The translations under genes and the position numbers were made by a program. From Mycobacteriales bacterium (GTDB lineage: Bacteria; Actinomycetota; Actinomycetes; JAFAQI01), in the NCBI GenBank assembly GCA_035550055.1, contig DASZRO010000018.1, positions 30,743 through 94,742 on the forward strand: a DNA stretch of 64,000 nt, written 5' to 3'. This document shows positions 1 to 11,290 of this stretch, piece after piece. The notes under the pieces were generated by a model that made no database searches, was not told the DNA's origin, and saw only the letters and a list, made by a program, of their open reading frames with translations. Positions within the stretch are counted from its first letter, which is position 1; each line of letters starts with the position of its first letter.

Positions 1-502
1 CGAAGACGAAGTTCAACGCGCGCTTGCGGATCGCGGCGTCATCGGTCGCGGCGGCGAGATCGAGTCGGGACAGCACCCGGTTGCGCAGGTAGATCGCCTC
101 CGCCGCCGTGCGGAAGGCAATCCCGGTCTCGGCCAAACCAGGAATCGGCAACGTCCTCGCCACCGATCCGAGTGCGACGACCAGGACGTCGTAGCCGACC
201 TCGCGTTCTTCTCCGGCATCGGGTCGGAAGCACACCCGCCGCGCCCCATGGTCGATCGAGGTGACGGTCCCGACCAGCACCTCGCACTTGTTCAACACTC
301 GGCGCAACGGCACCACCATGTGTCGCGGCTCGAGGTTGCCTGCTGCCGCTTCCGGCAGAAAGGGCTGGTAGGTCATGTAGGAGTTCACGTCGATCACGGT
401 GACCTTCGCTTCGTCCCGACCGAGCCGCCGCTGGAGTCGCAGCGCGGTGTACATGCCGACGTAGCCGCCGCCGACGATCACGATCCGAGTCTGTGTGGAC
501 AC
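1..502 (-). CDS. ndh: Type II NADH dehydrogenase, N-terminal part (cut by window edge)
   Basis: The reading frame starts at a GTG at 500-502 and runs off the left edge, so about 167 N-terminal residues are visible. The N-terminus has a dinucleotide-binding fold with GGGYVGMYTA, followed by acidic and basic residues typical of FAD-binding pyridine nucleotide-disulfide oxidoreductases. The segment NSYMTYQPFLPEAAAGNLEP and the later VVALGS motif match non-proton-pumping NADH:quinone oxidoreductases (NDH-2). The enzyme would oxidise NADH and reduce quinone at the inner face of the membrane. The C-terminal membrane anchor lies outside the window. It is divergent from the MFS gene that follows. Another flavin-dependent oxidoreductase of the same superfamily is possible, but NDH-2 is the best fit. 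Confidence 0.8.
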   Translation of the reverse strand, partial: MSTQTRIVIVGGGYVGMYTALRLQRRLGRDEAKVTVIDVNSYMTYQPFLPEAAAGNLEPRHMVVPLRRVLNKCEVLVGTVTSIDHGARRVCFRPDAGEEREVGYDVLVVALGSVARTLPIPGLAETGIAFRTAAEAIYLRNRVLSRLDLAAATDDAAIRKRALNFVF

Positions 503-593
503 CGTTGGTACCTACCCGTGCCTGTGGATGAGATGCGACGCGATCAGTGTGACTCTGCGCACGATGGCAGTCCGCAACCTCAGGGGGCCAACC

Positions 594-1835
594 ATGCGCC
601 ACACCGAGCCCGACCAACGAGTGACCTTCCGCGCGGTCCTGGCCAACCGCGAGTTCAGAGCGCTCTACCTCGCGCAAACGCTCAGCGTGACCGGCGACCA
701 GCTGGCTCGGATCGCCGTCGGGGTGATGATCTTCGATCGAACGGGCTCTTCCGCCCTCACCGGCGTGAGCTATGCAATCAGCTATCTGCCCTGGCTGATC
801 GGAGGTCCGACCCTCTCGGTGCTCGCCGATCGCCACTCGCGTCGAAGCGTGATGATCGCCTGTGACGCGATCCGCACAGCGTTGGTTGTGAGCCTGACGC
901 TGGGTGTCATGACCACACCCGTGGTCCTTTGCTCCGTGTGCCTAGTTGCACTCGCGGAACCACCCTTCGCCTCGGCTCGAGCAGCGTTGATACCCGATGT
1001 CGTCGGTGAGGGTCGGAGTTTCGCGGCTGCCTCCACCCTCGGGAACGCAACCAGCCAACTCGCCGTTGTGGTGGGCTTCGCCGGCGGCGGCGCAATCACC
1101 GAAGCGTTCGGGGTCGACTTCACCCTCGCGATTGATGCCGCGACCTTCGCGCTGTCCGGTGCCGTCTCGTCGATCGTTGTCACGCATCGTCCGCCAGCCC
1201 GCGGCTCGCACCGGTCGTGGCGCGAGGACATGAGGGAAGGCGCGGCCGTCGTATTCGGCACTCGGTCCCTTCGATGGCTCGTGACCACGTCCTGGTTGGT
1301 CGTCGGGGCGGCGATCATGACCGAGGCGGCGGCGGTCCCGTACGCCAAGGACCACGGGGGCGGGGCGTTAGCCGCTGGCTTCCTCACCGCAGCGTTGCCC
1401 TTCGGTATGACGCTCGGAGCTCTCGCTTTGGGTCGACTGACCAACGACGCCCTCGAGCCGATCTTGCCCGCGCTCGCGCTGCTGTCGCCCGCAGCTCTGT
1501 CACTCACAGCGCTCGGGCCATCACCTGTCGGTGCCGGGATCATCTGGCTGGTCGCAGGCATCTTGAGCGCGATGACAGTTGCGGCCAACCGCATCTTCGT
1601 CTCGACCGTTGGCTCAGAAGTACGAGGTCGAGCATTCGGCATCGCCAGCGCCGGCATCTCAACTGCGCAAGGCCTGGGCAGCCTCATGGTCGGCCTGCTT
1701 TGCCGGCCGCTTGGCCCAAGTGGGGCGATAGGCGCGCTCTCGCTGGCCACCTTCGCCGGCGTCGCCACGCTGACCGCGGGCGGGCGGTCAGCTGAGACGG
1801 TCTCTGCGTACGCCGCATCCGGTACATGCAACTAG
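594..1835 (+). CDS. MFS transporter (MFS_3 / EntS-like exporter)
   Basis: This 413-residue integral membrane protein has about twelve hydrophobic segments. A variant of the MFS motif A, ADRHSRR, sits at residues 78-84 between helices 2 and 3. The overall layout resembles the EntS/MFS_3 group of drug or siderophore exporters. I chose the ATG at 594 because AGGGGG lies 7 nt upstream. The open frame extends further upstream to 495, but that extension is polar and unlike the family. The substrate cannot be read from the sequence. The gene is divergent from ndh and ends inside a perfect hairpin that probably terminates its transcript. Confidence 0.85.
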   Translation: MRHTEPDQRVTFRAVLANREFRALYLAQTLSVTGDQLARIAVGVMIFDRTGSSALTGVSYAISYLPWLIGGPTLSVLADRHSRRSVMIACDAIRTALVVSLTLGVMTTPVVLCSVCLVALAEPPFASARAALIPDVVGEGRSFAAASTLGNATSQLAVVVGFAGGGAITEAFGVDFTLAIDAATFALSGAVSSIVVTHRPPARGSHRSWREDMREGAAVVFGTRSLRWLVTTSWLVVGAAIMTEAAAVPYAKDHGGGALAAGFLTAALPFGMTLGALALGRLTNDALEPILPALALLSPAALSLTALGPSPVGAGIIWLVAGILSAMTVAANRIFVSTVGSEVRGRAFGIASAGISTAQGLGSLMVGLLCRPLGPSGAIGALSLATFAGVATLTAGGRSAETVSAYAASGTCN

Positions 1836-1861
1836 GCGCAGAAGGGGACCTTCTGCGCCTA
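1833..1861. terminator. Perfect 13-bp hairpin overlapping the MFS stop codon
   Basis: TAGGCGCAGAAGG at 1833-1845 is repeated in perfect inversion at 1849-1861 around a 3-nt loop. The first three bases are the stop codon of the MFS gene. No T-tract follows, which is common for actinobacterial terminators. It lies between convergent genes. The next 140 bases to the udgB stop show no feature I can support. Confidence 0.65.
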
Positions 1862-2000
1862 GCCGATCGCAACGCCACTCAGCCCCAAGCCACAGTTGCC
1901 TGCATCGTGATCACCTCCGTACCCCGGGTGGATTCGGTCCACGGCAGTCTCGGCGACCGTCACTGTGTGACGCGACCAGCAGTTCGCAACCTGTGGATAT

Positions 2001-2792
2001 CTAGGACGGCTCGGCGAGCTCGGCCTTCACGCGGGAGAACACGGCGTCGAGCATCGGCTCGGTGAGCCGGCCGGTGAACGTGTTCTGCTGACTCGGATGG
2101 AACGAGCCGACGACGAGCAGGCCGTCCTTGGCCCGCGCCTCGACCTGATGGCCGAACTTCGGTCGCGGACGTGGCATCTCGTGACCGACGGCGCCGAGCA
2201 CCGGCCACAACGCCGCCCAGGCGAAGCCGCCGAGCGCGACCACTACCCGCAGCGTGTCCTTCAGCAGCGCCAACTCGCGTTCCATCCACGGCCGGCACGT
2301 GTCGCGCTCGCTCGGCGTCGGCGCGTTCGCCGGAGGGGCGCAGCGGACCGCCGCGATCATGCGCGAGTCGATCAGCTCCTGCCCATCGGAAGCACTCACC
2401 GATATCGGCAGCCGAGCCAGACCCGCCCGATGCAGCGCCGCGAACAGCCAGTCACCGCTGCGGTCGCCGGTGAAGACGCGCCCGGTCCGGTTGCCACCGT
2501 GCGCCGCCGGGGCCAACCCGACGATGGCGACGCGCGCATCCGAGGGACCGAATCCGGTCACCGGTCGACCCCAGTATCGCTGGCCGGCGTACGACGCACG
2601 GCCGGTACGAGCGACCTCTTCGCGCCAGTCGACCAGCCGAGGGCATGCCCGGCAGACGCTGACCATCGCCGTGAGCTCATCGATGCCCGACGCCGTGGCG
2701 GCGAGGCACGTCACGTCATCGGCCGCGCCCGCGACGGGAGTGTGCGGCGTCGCCAGATCGCCGGGCCAGCCGCTGCCGGGCGCGACGACCAT
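2001..2792 (-). CDS. udgB: Family 5 uracil-DNA glycosylase (UdgB)
   Basis: This 263-residue repair enzyme would remove uracil and other deaminated bases from DNA. GLAPAAHGGNRTGR at residues 92-105 is the family 5 active-site motif, and HPSQQNTFTG at 232-241 is the second conserved motif. Cys47, Cys50, Cys151 and Cys166 have the spacing expected for the 4Fe-4S cluster ligands of families 4 and 5. The ATG overlaps the ppx stop codon as TGATG, so translation is probably coupled. Homology to the family only becomes clear near residue 40, so a later start is possible. It is the last gene of the mfd-to-udgB run. Confidence 0.88.
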   Translation of the reverse strand: MVVAPGSGWPGDLATPHTPVAGAADDVTCLAATASGIDELTAMVSVCRACPRLVDWREEVARTGRASYAGQRYWGRPVTGFGPSDARVAIVGLAPAAHGGNRTGRVFTGDRSGDWLFAALHRAGLARLPISVSASDGQELIDSRMIAAVRCAPPANAPTPSERDTCRPWMERELALLKDTLRVVVALGGFAWAALWPVLGAVGHEMPRPRPKFGHQVEARAKDGLLVVGSFHPSQQNTFTGRLTEPMLDAVFSRVKAELAEPS

Positions 2793-3721
2793 CAGCCGCC
2801 GACCGCGCTGAACGCGATCCCGTCGAGGATGTCGTGCTCACTGGCGACGACCGACGTGAAGCCACACCGGTCGAGGATCGAGTCGAGGATCAGCGCTCCA
2901 CCGCCGATGACGTCGACCCGGCCCGGATGCATGACCGGCAGCGCGGCGCGCGACGCGCGGGTCGCAACGAGCATGTCCTCGGTGACGCGGTGGACGTCGG
3001 CCGCCCCGACCCGAGCGTGATGGATGCGCTGCGGGTCGTAGATGGGCAGGTCGAGGGCGAGCGCGACCACGGTCGTCACTGAGCCGGCCAGCCCGATCAA
3101 CGTGCGAGCGCACTGCGCGTCCACCGCGGCGGCCGCGTCGTCGACCGCCGCGGCAATGTCGCTTCGGGCGGCCTCGATCTGGGCCGCAGTCGGCGGATCG
3201 TCCGCGAGGTGACGCTCGGTCATCCTGACGCATCCGATGTCCACCGACTTGGCCGCCAACGGCCCCGACTCGTCGCCGACCACAAACTCCGTCGAGCCAC
3301 CGCCGATATCGACGACGAGGTACGGCGAAGGCCATGCGGTCGAGCCCGTCAGCTCACGCGTCGCGCCGGCGAAGGACAGCGCTGCCTCCTCGTCGCCGCT
3401 GATCACCTCAGGTTCGATACCGAGCCGGGCCACCACCCCGTCGACGAACAGCTGCCGGTTCGCGGCGTCGCGGGTCGCGCTCGTCGCGACCATCCGCAGC
3501 TGCGCGACGTCGAGGTCGGCGATGACCCTCGCGTACTCGTCGAGCACCGCAAACGTGCGAGCCAACGCGTCGTCGGCAAACCGTCCGGTCCGGTCGACTC
3601 CCGCGCCGAGCCGCACCACCTCCATGCGGCGTACGACGTCGCGGAGCCGATCACCGTCGACGTCAGCAACCAGCAGGCGCAACGAGTTGGTCCCGCAGTC
3701 CAGCGCGGCGACCCGGGTCAC
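2792..3721 (-). CDS. ppx: Exopolyphosphatase, Ppx/GppA family
   Basis: This 309-residue member of the ASKHA phosphatase fold should hydrolyse polyphosphate or (p)ppGpp. It has the phosphate-1 loop DCGTNSLRLL at residues 8-17, a likely catalytic Glu at 111 in SGDEEAALSF, and the phosphate-2 motif DIGGGSTE at 138-145. I chose the GTG at 3719-3721 because it overlaps the upstream stop as GTGA; an ATG nine codons earlier would overlap more. At about 310 residues it is the short actinobacterial form without the extra C-terminal domains of E. coli Ppx. The choice between polyphosphate and pppGpp as substrate is open. PPK2 and Pst genes in the same window make polyphosphate plausible. Confidence 0.88.
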   Translation of the reverse strand: MTRVAALDCGTNSLRLLVADVDGDRLRDVVRRMEVVRLGAGVDRTGRFADDALARTFAVLDEYARVIADLDVAQLRMVATSATRDAANRQLFVDGVVARLGIEPEVISGDEEAALSFAGATRELTGSTAWPSPYLVVDIGGGSTEFVVGDESGPLAAKSVDIGCVRMTERHLADDPPTAAQIEAARSDIAAAVDDAAAAVDAQCARTLIGLAGSVTTVVALALDLPIYDPQRIHHARVGAADVHRVTEDMLVATRASRAALPVMHPGRVDVIGGGALILDSILDRCGFTSVVASEHDILDGIAFSAVGG

Positions 3722-4198
3722 GGCTGCTCGGTCGCCACGTCGACGCACGGCCCGTCTCCCGACCAGTCGTCGATCAGGGTGAGCGCCTCGTCACCGAACG
3801 GGTTCACGCCGGGCCCGGCGGCCAACGAGTGGGCGACGAGCACGTGGAGGCACTTGACCCGCGTCGGCATCCCACCGGCGGTCACCGACGTGCCCAACGG
3901 CTCGATCTCGTCGCGGCGGGCGAGATAGGCGTCGTGGGCCGCCTGGTAACGCGCTGCGAGGTCAGGGTCGCCCGCAAGCCGGTCGGTCATCTCCTTCATC
4001 AGCCCCGACGCTTCGAGGCGCCCGACCGCCGAGCGGATCCGCGGGCAGGTCAGGTAGTACAGCGTCGGGAACGGCGTACCGTCGTCGAGTCGCGGTGAGG
4101 TCTCCACCACGTCCGGCAGCCCGCAGCCGCATCGATGCGCCACGGCACGGGTCGCGCGAGGCGGCCGGTGGAGCTGCGCTGCTACCGCCGCCAGATCG

Positions 4199-4227
<29 letters not shown>
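3718..4227 (-). CDS. DUF501 family protein
   Basis: This 169-residue soluble protein carries the DUF501 hallmarks: RCGCG at 32-36, FPTLYYLTCP at 53-62 and RVKCLHVLVAH at 123-133. The conserved Cys and His residues suggest metal binding, which is inference. In actinobacteria it is almost always found between the divIC/ftsB-like gene and ppx, as here. Its biochemical role is unknown. The GTG at 4225-4227 overlaps the end of ftsB by 29 nt. A second GTG at 4210-4212 would give a shorter overlap and is an equal candidate for the start. Confidence 0.85.
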
Positions 4228-5910
<1,683 letters not shown>

Positions 5911-5986
5911 TCAGCATCTCCTTCAGGTGAACACCGGTCGGTCGAGCCTAACGCCGCGGTGGCGCCGAACCCGGTAGCGAGGAGGG

Positions 5987-6664
5987 TCAGGACTCGACGG
6001 TGAGCGCCGCGTCGCGAAAGGACCGTGCTCGCTGCCGCAGGCACGCTTCCGGATCCAGCTCGCTCGCGCGCATCGCCGACACCGCGCGCCACAACAGCTC
6101 CGCCGCGGACTCAGCCGTCGGGTCATCCGCGAAGCTCTGCGCCGCTTCGACCACCGCCGAGCCGGCGACGGGCTGGTCACCGACCTTGCGTTGCAGCTTC
6201 GCCGCGAGCGTCAGCGCCGGCAACGCGAGCGGGACGCTCGCCACCGGCGACGTCCCGCCGCGCTCGGTCGCCTTGATCTGCTCCCAGTTGCGATTGACCT
6301 CGTCGGCGCCGGCCACCTCGACGTCGCCGAACACATGCGGGTGGCGTCGGGTGAGCTTGGCCACCAAACCGGCCGCGACGTCGTCGATCGACCAGCGCTG
6401 CCCGACGGGCAGCTCCTCGGCGAGGCGGGCGTGGAAGAGCACCTGCAACAGAACGTCTCCGAGCTCGTCACGGAGATGGGCGAGGTCGCCGTCCTCGATC
6501 GCCTGCAGCGCCTCGTACGCCTCCTCGATCAGGTACGGCGCGAGACTGGCGTGCGTCTGCTCCGCATCCCAAGGACACCCGCCCGGCGAGCGCAGCCGGT
6601 CCATGACCGACACCGCCTCGAGCAGAGCACGACCGGCTGGCGGGTCAGTGTCGGACCGCCGCAC
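5987..6664 (-). CDS. mazG: MazG nucleoside triphosphate pyrophosphohydrolase
   Basis: This 225-residue all-alpha NTP-PPase cleaves (d)NTPs, including oxidised or non-canonical ones, to the monophosphate and pyrophosphate. CPWDAEQTH at 30-38 and the metal-binding EExxE plus ExxD residues (Glu47, Glu48, Glu51, Glu67, Asp70) are present. The first MazG domain is well conserved. The second, C-terminal, domain is shortened, as in other actinobacteria. It begins 6 nt after the stop of the SurA-like lipoprotein gene. This matches the known mfd, lipoprotein, mazG and eno order of mycobacteria. Confidence 0.9.
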   Translation of the reverse strand: MRRSDTDPPAGRALLEAVSVMDRLRSPGGCPWDAEQTHASLAPYLIEEAYEALQAIEDGDLAHLRDELGDVLLQVLFHARLAEELPVGQRWSIDDVAAGLVAKLTRRHPHVFGDVEVAGADEVNRNWEQIKATERGGTSPVASVPLALPALTLAAKLQRKVGDQPVAGSAVVEAAQSFADDPTAESAAELLWRAVSAMRASELDPEACLRQRARSFRDAALTVES

Positions 6665-6670
6665 TGTGAC

Positions 6671-7684
6671 TCAGCCTGCGGAGCTGATCGCGCTCTTGCG
6701 GGCGACCACCGTCTGCGACGACGCGTCCCACTTGCCGTAGCGGGGACTCACGTTGACCCCGAGCTTGCGGCCCTCGGCGGCCAGCGCCTGCTGGAGCAGG
6801 GTGGTCGCCTGCGCGGAGTACAGCGACTCCTTCAGCTGCGCAGTGGCCTGCGACAGCGGGATCAGGTTGCGGCTGTTCACCCGTACGACGGAGTAGACGC
6901 CGTTCGCGTGAGCGATCCCGACGCTGCCCGGCACCGCGTGGGCAACACCGCCGAGCAGCGAGATGATCTCCGAACGCGGTACCTGACCGACCTCGCCGCC
7001 GTTGGAGGCGGTCGTGGTGTCGAGCGAGTACTTCTGCGCCAGGCTTTCGAAGCTGGCCGGGTCTCGACGCACCTTCGCCAGGATCCGCTGCGCAAGACGC
7101 TGCTTTGACACGGCGATCTGGGACACGTCGAGGGTGTCGAACTGGTCGATGTCCTTCTTGTACTCGGCCTCGAGCTGCTCGGGTGTGGCCGGCAGCGTCG
7201 CGACGAGTGCATCGCTGAGCTGCTGCTGGAGCACGGTCAACCGGATGAGCTCCGGGAGCTGCGCGGGCGCGACGCCGACGCTTTCGGCCGCCTGCTCCTG
7301 CAACGCCGACATGCTGCCGGCCTGCTGCACGAACTGCGCCGTCTGGTCGCTGATCTCCTTGTCGGTCACCGTCACGCCGTGCGCCGCCGCAGTCGCGCTG
7401 ATCAGCTTGTCGCTGATCAGCCGGCTCAGCGTCAACCGGACGAAGCCCGCTTTGCTGCCCCCAAGTGCAGCGCTGAACTGCGAGCCCGGCGCCAGCGCGG
7501 AGGAGATCTGCGGATCCTTGAGGGCGGTGTCGACCTCGCCCTGCAGGGTCGCGATGGAGATCCGGCTGCCGCCGATGACGGCGGCCGCGTCCGGGCTGGT
7601 GTCGCAGCCGGCGAGCACCGGGACGGCGACAGTGGCGAGCGCCGCGACGGCGACCCGGCGTACGCCGCGCAGGCCTAGCTTCAT
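6671..7684 (-). CDS. SurA-like peptidylprolyl isomerase lipoprotein
   Basis: This 337-residue exported lipoprotein has a signal peptide at residues 1-26 and a lipobox LAGC with Cys27. After it comes a SurA N-terminal chaperone fold at about 35-200, and then a parvulin-like region at about 200-290 with SQIAVSKQRLAQRI and GGEVGQVPRSEI. It probably helps extracytoplasmic proteins fold or reach the cell wall. The ATG at 7682-7684 is the natural start because the signal peptide begins there; the frame stays open far upstream inside mfd on the same strand. It occupies the place of the lpqU-type lipoprotein in the mycobacterial mfd-mazG-eno order, but the domain content differs. Confidence 0.8.
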   Translation of the reverse strand: MKLGLRGVRRVAVAALATVAVPVLAGCDTSPDAAAVIGGSRISIATLQGEVDTALKDPQISSALAPGSQFSAALGGSKAGFVRLTLSRLISDKLISATAAAHGVTVTDKEISDQTAQFVQQAGSMSALQEQAAESVGVAPAQLPELIRLTVLQQQLSDALVATLPATPEQLEAEYKKDIDQFDTLDVSQIAVSKQRLAQRILAKVRRDPASFESLAQKYSLDTTTASNGGEVGQVPRSEIISLLGGVAHAVPGSVGIAHANGVYSVVRVNSRNLIPLSQATAQLKESLYSAQATTLLQQALAAEGRKLGVNVSPRYGKWDASSQTVVARKSAISSAG

Positions 7685-7724
7685 GACACGCGAGGCTATC
7701 GGAGCCACCCCGGCGCCGACGCGG

Positions 7725-10700
7725 TCAGGTGGCCGGCACCGTCTGGAGATCGGCCACCACGACCTGCAGGACCTCTCGGCACCAGTCCAGCAGCGCCCGG
7801 TCACGCAACGGCTGCCCCGCGATTCTGGCCGTGGTCGGAGCGGTGACCAGCACCGTCTTGGTGGCCGCTTTGACGACCGACCCGGGATGCAACCGGGCCA
7901 GCCGCAGGGCCTGGGACTCCCGCAGCTCGAGCGGGGTGAACCTGACGTACTTGCCCTGCGCGGCGACCTCGGCGACACCGAAAGACCGGGCGAACGCGCG
8001 GAAGGAGGCGACCGCGAGCAGGTTCTCCACCGGAGCGGGGGGCTCGCCGTACCGGTCGCGCAGCTCCTGGCGGACCTCCGCGATGTCGGCGTCGGTGTAC
8101 GCCGAGGCGAGCCGGCGGTAGGCCTCCAGCCGCAGCCGCTCCCCGGGCACGTAGTCGTGCGGCAGGTGGGCGTCGATCGGCAGCTCCACCTTGACCTCGA
8201 GCTGCTCCTCCGCGGGGCCCCCCTTGAACTCCGCGACCGCCTCCCCGACGAGGCGCACATAGAGGTCGAAGCCGACCGCGGCGATGTGCCCTGACTGCTC
8301 GCCGCCGAGCAGATTGCCCGCACCTCGGATCTCGAGGTCCTTCATGGCGACGTGCATGCCGGCTCCGAGGTCGGAATGCTGCGCGATCGTCGCGAGCCGG
8401 TCGTGCGCCTCCTCGGTCAACGGCTTGTCCGGTGGATACAGGAAGTAGGCGTACGCCCGCTCGCGCGCCCGACCGACCCGGCCACGCAGCTGATGCAGCT
8501 GCGAGAGCCCGAGCAGATCGCCGCGCTCGACGATCAGGGTGTTGGCGTTGGACACGTCGAGGCCGTTCTCCACGATCGTCGTACAGACCAGCACGTCGTA
8601 CTCGCGCGCCCAGAAACCCACCATGATCCGCTCGAGCTCGTGCTCGCTCATCTGCCCGTGGGCGGTGGCGATCCTGGCCTCCGGGACGAGCTGCCCGAGC
8701 CGGGCGGCAGCGCGGTCGATCGACTCGACGCGGTTGTGGATGTAGAACGCCTGGCCTTCGCGCAGCAGCTCCCGCCGGATCGCCGCCGCGATCTGCCGCT
8801 CGTCGTAGGCACCGACGAAGGTGAGCACCGGATGGCGCTCCTCGGGCGGTGTCTGGATGACGCTCATCTCACGAATGCCGGTGATCGACATCTCCAGGGT
8901 CCGCGGGATCGGCGTCGCCGACATCGTGAGGACGTCGACCGAGGTACGCAGCTGCTTCAGGAACTCCTTGTGCTCGACGCCGAAGCGCTGCTCCTCGTCG
9001 ACCACGACCAGGCCGAGATCTTTGATCTTCGTCGACGGCTGCAGAAGTCGATGGGTGCCGATCACGACGTCGATGGAGCCGTCGGCGAGGCCCGCGAGGA
9101 CTTCGTCGCGCTCCTTTTCGGTCTGGAACCTCGACAGTGCGCGGACCGTCACCGGGAACGCGGCGAACCGCTCGGAGAAGGTCGCGTAGTGCTGCTGCGC
9201 GAGCAGCGTGGTCGGGACGAGTACGGCGACCTGCTTGCCGTCCATCACCGCCTTGAACGCAGCGCGGACCGCGATCTCGGTCTTGCCGTAACCGACGTCG
9301 CCGCAGATCACCCGGTCCATCGGGTGCGGCGCCTGCATGTCCGCTTTCACGTCGTCGATTGCGCCGAGCTGATCCGGGGTCTCCACGTAGGCGAACGCGT
9401 CCTCGAGCTCACGCTGCCACGGCGTGTCCGGGCCGAAGGCGTGACCGGGCGTCGCCATGCGGGCCGCGTAGAGCCGGATCAGCTCCGCAGCGATCTCGCG
9501 CACCGCTTTGCGGGCCCGCCCCTTGCGCTTGGCCCAGTCACCACCGCCGAGCTTGTCCAGGCTCGGCGACTCGCCGCCGACGTACCTCGTCACCTGGTCG
9601 AGCGCGTCGGTCGGGACGTAGAGCCGATCGCCCGGCTGACCCCGCTTGCTCGGCGCGTACTCGATGACGAGGTACTCGCGGGTGGCGCCGGCGACGGTGC
9701 GTTGCACCAGGTCGATGTAGCGGCCGACGCCGTGCTGTTCGTGGACGACCGCGTCACCGGGCTTGAGGGTCAGCGGGTCGATCGTGCCGCGGCGTTTGCT
9801 CGGCATCCGCGCGCCGTCACGCGACGAACCGCGCACCCCGCTGAGGTCGCTCTCGGTGAGGACCGCGAGCCGCAGCGCGGGCGAGACGAACCCGGTCTCC
9901 AGGCACCCGGTGGTCACGTGCACCACCGCGGGAGCGAGGTCGGGATCGAGCGCGTCGTCGGTGCGGGCAGCGACACCCTCATCGCGCAACACCTCGACCA
10001 GCCGCTGCCCGGACCCGTGGCCTTCGGTGACGACGCTGACCCGCCAGCTGTCGCTCACCCACGCGCGCAGGTCGTCGACGGCCCGCTTGATGTCGCCTCG
10101 GTAGAGCTCCGGAGGTTGCAGGCTCGACGTCACCGAGTCGTCATCGAGCTCCTCGTCGGTCACGAACGGGCTCACCGACAACCAGGGCAAGCCGAGCTCT
10201 GCGGCACGGGCGCGGATCTCGCCCACCGACCGGTACGCCGCCGCGCCCAGGTCGATCGGGGTACCGCCGCCGTCGGCAGCGACGGCCCACGACGCCTCCA
10301 GGAACTCCTGGCTGGTGCGGACGAGGTCACTTGCCCGCGACCTCACGCGCTCCGGGTCGCAGACCACGATCCGGCTCCGCGCGGGAAGCAGGTCGAGCAA
10401 CAGGACGAGGTCGTCGACCAGGACCGGCGCGAGGGACTCCATGCCTTCGACCGCGATGCCGTCAGCGAGCTTGTCCAGGATGTCGGCGAGCTCGGGGCGT
10501 TGCGCGGCGAGCGCGCGAGCGCGGGCGCGCACCTCGTCGGTGAGCAGCAGCTCCCGACACGGCGGAGCCCACAACCCGTGGGCGGCGAGCTCGAGGGAGC
10601 GCTGGTCGGCCACCGCGAAGGTGCGGATCTCCTCGACCTCGTCACCGAAGAACTCGACGCGGACCGGGTGGTCCTCCGTCGGCGGGAACACGTCGAGGAT

Positions 10701-11246
10701 GCCCCCGCGTACGGCGAACTCCCCGCGGCGCTCGACCATGTCGACCCGGGTGTAGGCGATCGCGACCAGGGACTCCACGAGCGCGTCGAAGTCGGCGACG
10801 TCCCCCGGCTGCAACGCGACGGGGACCAGATCGCCGAGCCCGGGCACCAGCGGCTGGAGCACGCTGCGGATCGGCGCCACGACGACGGACACCGGTCCGG
10901 TGGTGGCATCGTCGCCGGGGTGAGCGAGCCGGCGCAGCACCGCCAGCCGGCGCCCGACGGTGTCCGCCCGCGGCGACAGGCGCTCGTGGGGCAGCGTCTC
11001 CCACGCCGGGAACTCGACGATCCCGTCCGGGGGCAGGATGGACCGCAGCGCCTCAGCGAGATCGCTGCACTCGCGCTCGGTCGCGGTGACGGCAAGGACC
11101 GGGCGATCCGGGGCGACGAGCGCCGCAACGGCGAACGGGCGTACTCCGGGCGGACCGCTGAGGTCCACAGCGGCGCCCGCCGGACCCGCCAGCTGCTCGA
11201 GCGCCGGATCGGCGCGAAGCGCCGAGAGCAGCGGGGAAAGTGACAT
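7725..11246 (-). CDS. mfd: Transcription-repair coupling factor Mfd
   Basis: This 1173-residue DNA translocase removes RNA polymerase stalled at lesions and recruits UvrA. The UvrB-homology module is at about 1-330 and the RNA-polymerase interacting (CarD-like) domain at about 496-560. The SF2 helicase core has Walker A GDVGYGKTE at 649-657 and DEEQ at 750-753. The TRCF C-terminal domain is at about 1000-1110. The length is near the 1150-1230 usual in the phylum. It is the head of the run through mazG, eno and ppx. Long open frames on the opposite strand of this gene are codon-bias artefacts. Confidence 0.96.
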   Translation of the reverse strand: MSLSPLLSALRADPALEQLAGPAGAAVDLSGPPGVRPFAVAALVAPDRPVLAVTATERECSDLAEALRSILPPDGIVEFPAWETLPHERLSPRADTVGRRLAVLRRLAHPGDDATTGPVSVVVAPIRSVLQPLVPGLGDLVPVALQPGDVADFDALVESLVAIAYTRVDMVERRGEFAVRGGILDVFPPTEDHPVRVEFFGDEVEEIRTFAVADQRSLELAAHGLWAPPCRELLLTDEVRARARALAAQRPELADILDKLADGIAVEGMESLAPVLVDDLVLLLDLLPARSRIVVCDPERVRSRASDLVRTSQEFLEASWAVAADGGGTPIDLGAAAYRSVGEIRARAAELGLPWLSVSPFVTDEELDDDSVTSSLQPPELYRGDIKRAVDDLRAWVSDSWRVSVVTEGHGSGQRLVEVLRDEGVAARTDDALDPDLAPAVVHVTTGCLETGFVSPALRLAVLTESDLSGVRGSSRDGARMPSKRRGTIDPLTLKPGDAVVHEQHGVGRYIDLVQRTVAGATREYLVIEYAPSKRGQPGDRLYVPTDALDQVTRYVGGESPSLDKLGGGDWAKRKGRARKAVREIAAELIRLYAARMATPGHAFGPDTPWQRELEDAFAYVETPDQLGAIDDVKADMQAPHPMDRVICGDVGYGKTEIAVRAAFKAVMDGKQVAVLVPTTLLAQQHYATFSERFAAFPVTVRALSRFQTEKERDEVLAGLADGSIDVVIGTHRLLQPSTKIKDLGLVVVDEEQRFGVEHKEFLKQLRTSVDVLTMSATPIPRTLEMSITGIREMSVIQTPPEERHPVLTFVGAYDERQIAAAIRRELLREGQAFYIHNRVESIDRAAARLGQLVPEARIATAHGQMSEHELERIMVGFWAREYDVLVCTTIVENGLDVSNANTLIVERGDLLGLSQLHQLRGRVGRARERAYAYFLYPPDKPLTEEAHDRLATIAQHSDLGAGMHVAMKDLEIRGAGNLLGGEQSGHIAAVGFDLYVRLVGEAVAEFKGGPAEEQLEVKVELPIDAHLPHDYVPGERLRLEAYRRLASAYTDADIAEVRQELRDRYGEPPAPVENLLAVASFRAFARSFGVAEVAAQGKYVRFTPLELRESQALRLARLHPGSVVKAATKTVLVTAPTTARIAGQPLRDRALLDWCREVLQVVVADLQTVPAT

Positions 11247-11290
11247 GACCCGCCCAGGCTATGGGCGGGCGGTGACCGCCTGCCGGCTGC

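Noticed and set aside
8352..11243. A 963-codon open frame on the plus strand opposite mfd
   Set aside because: It is the mirror of a highly conserved real gene in GC-rich DNA, has Arg/His/Gln-rich composition and no family motifs.
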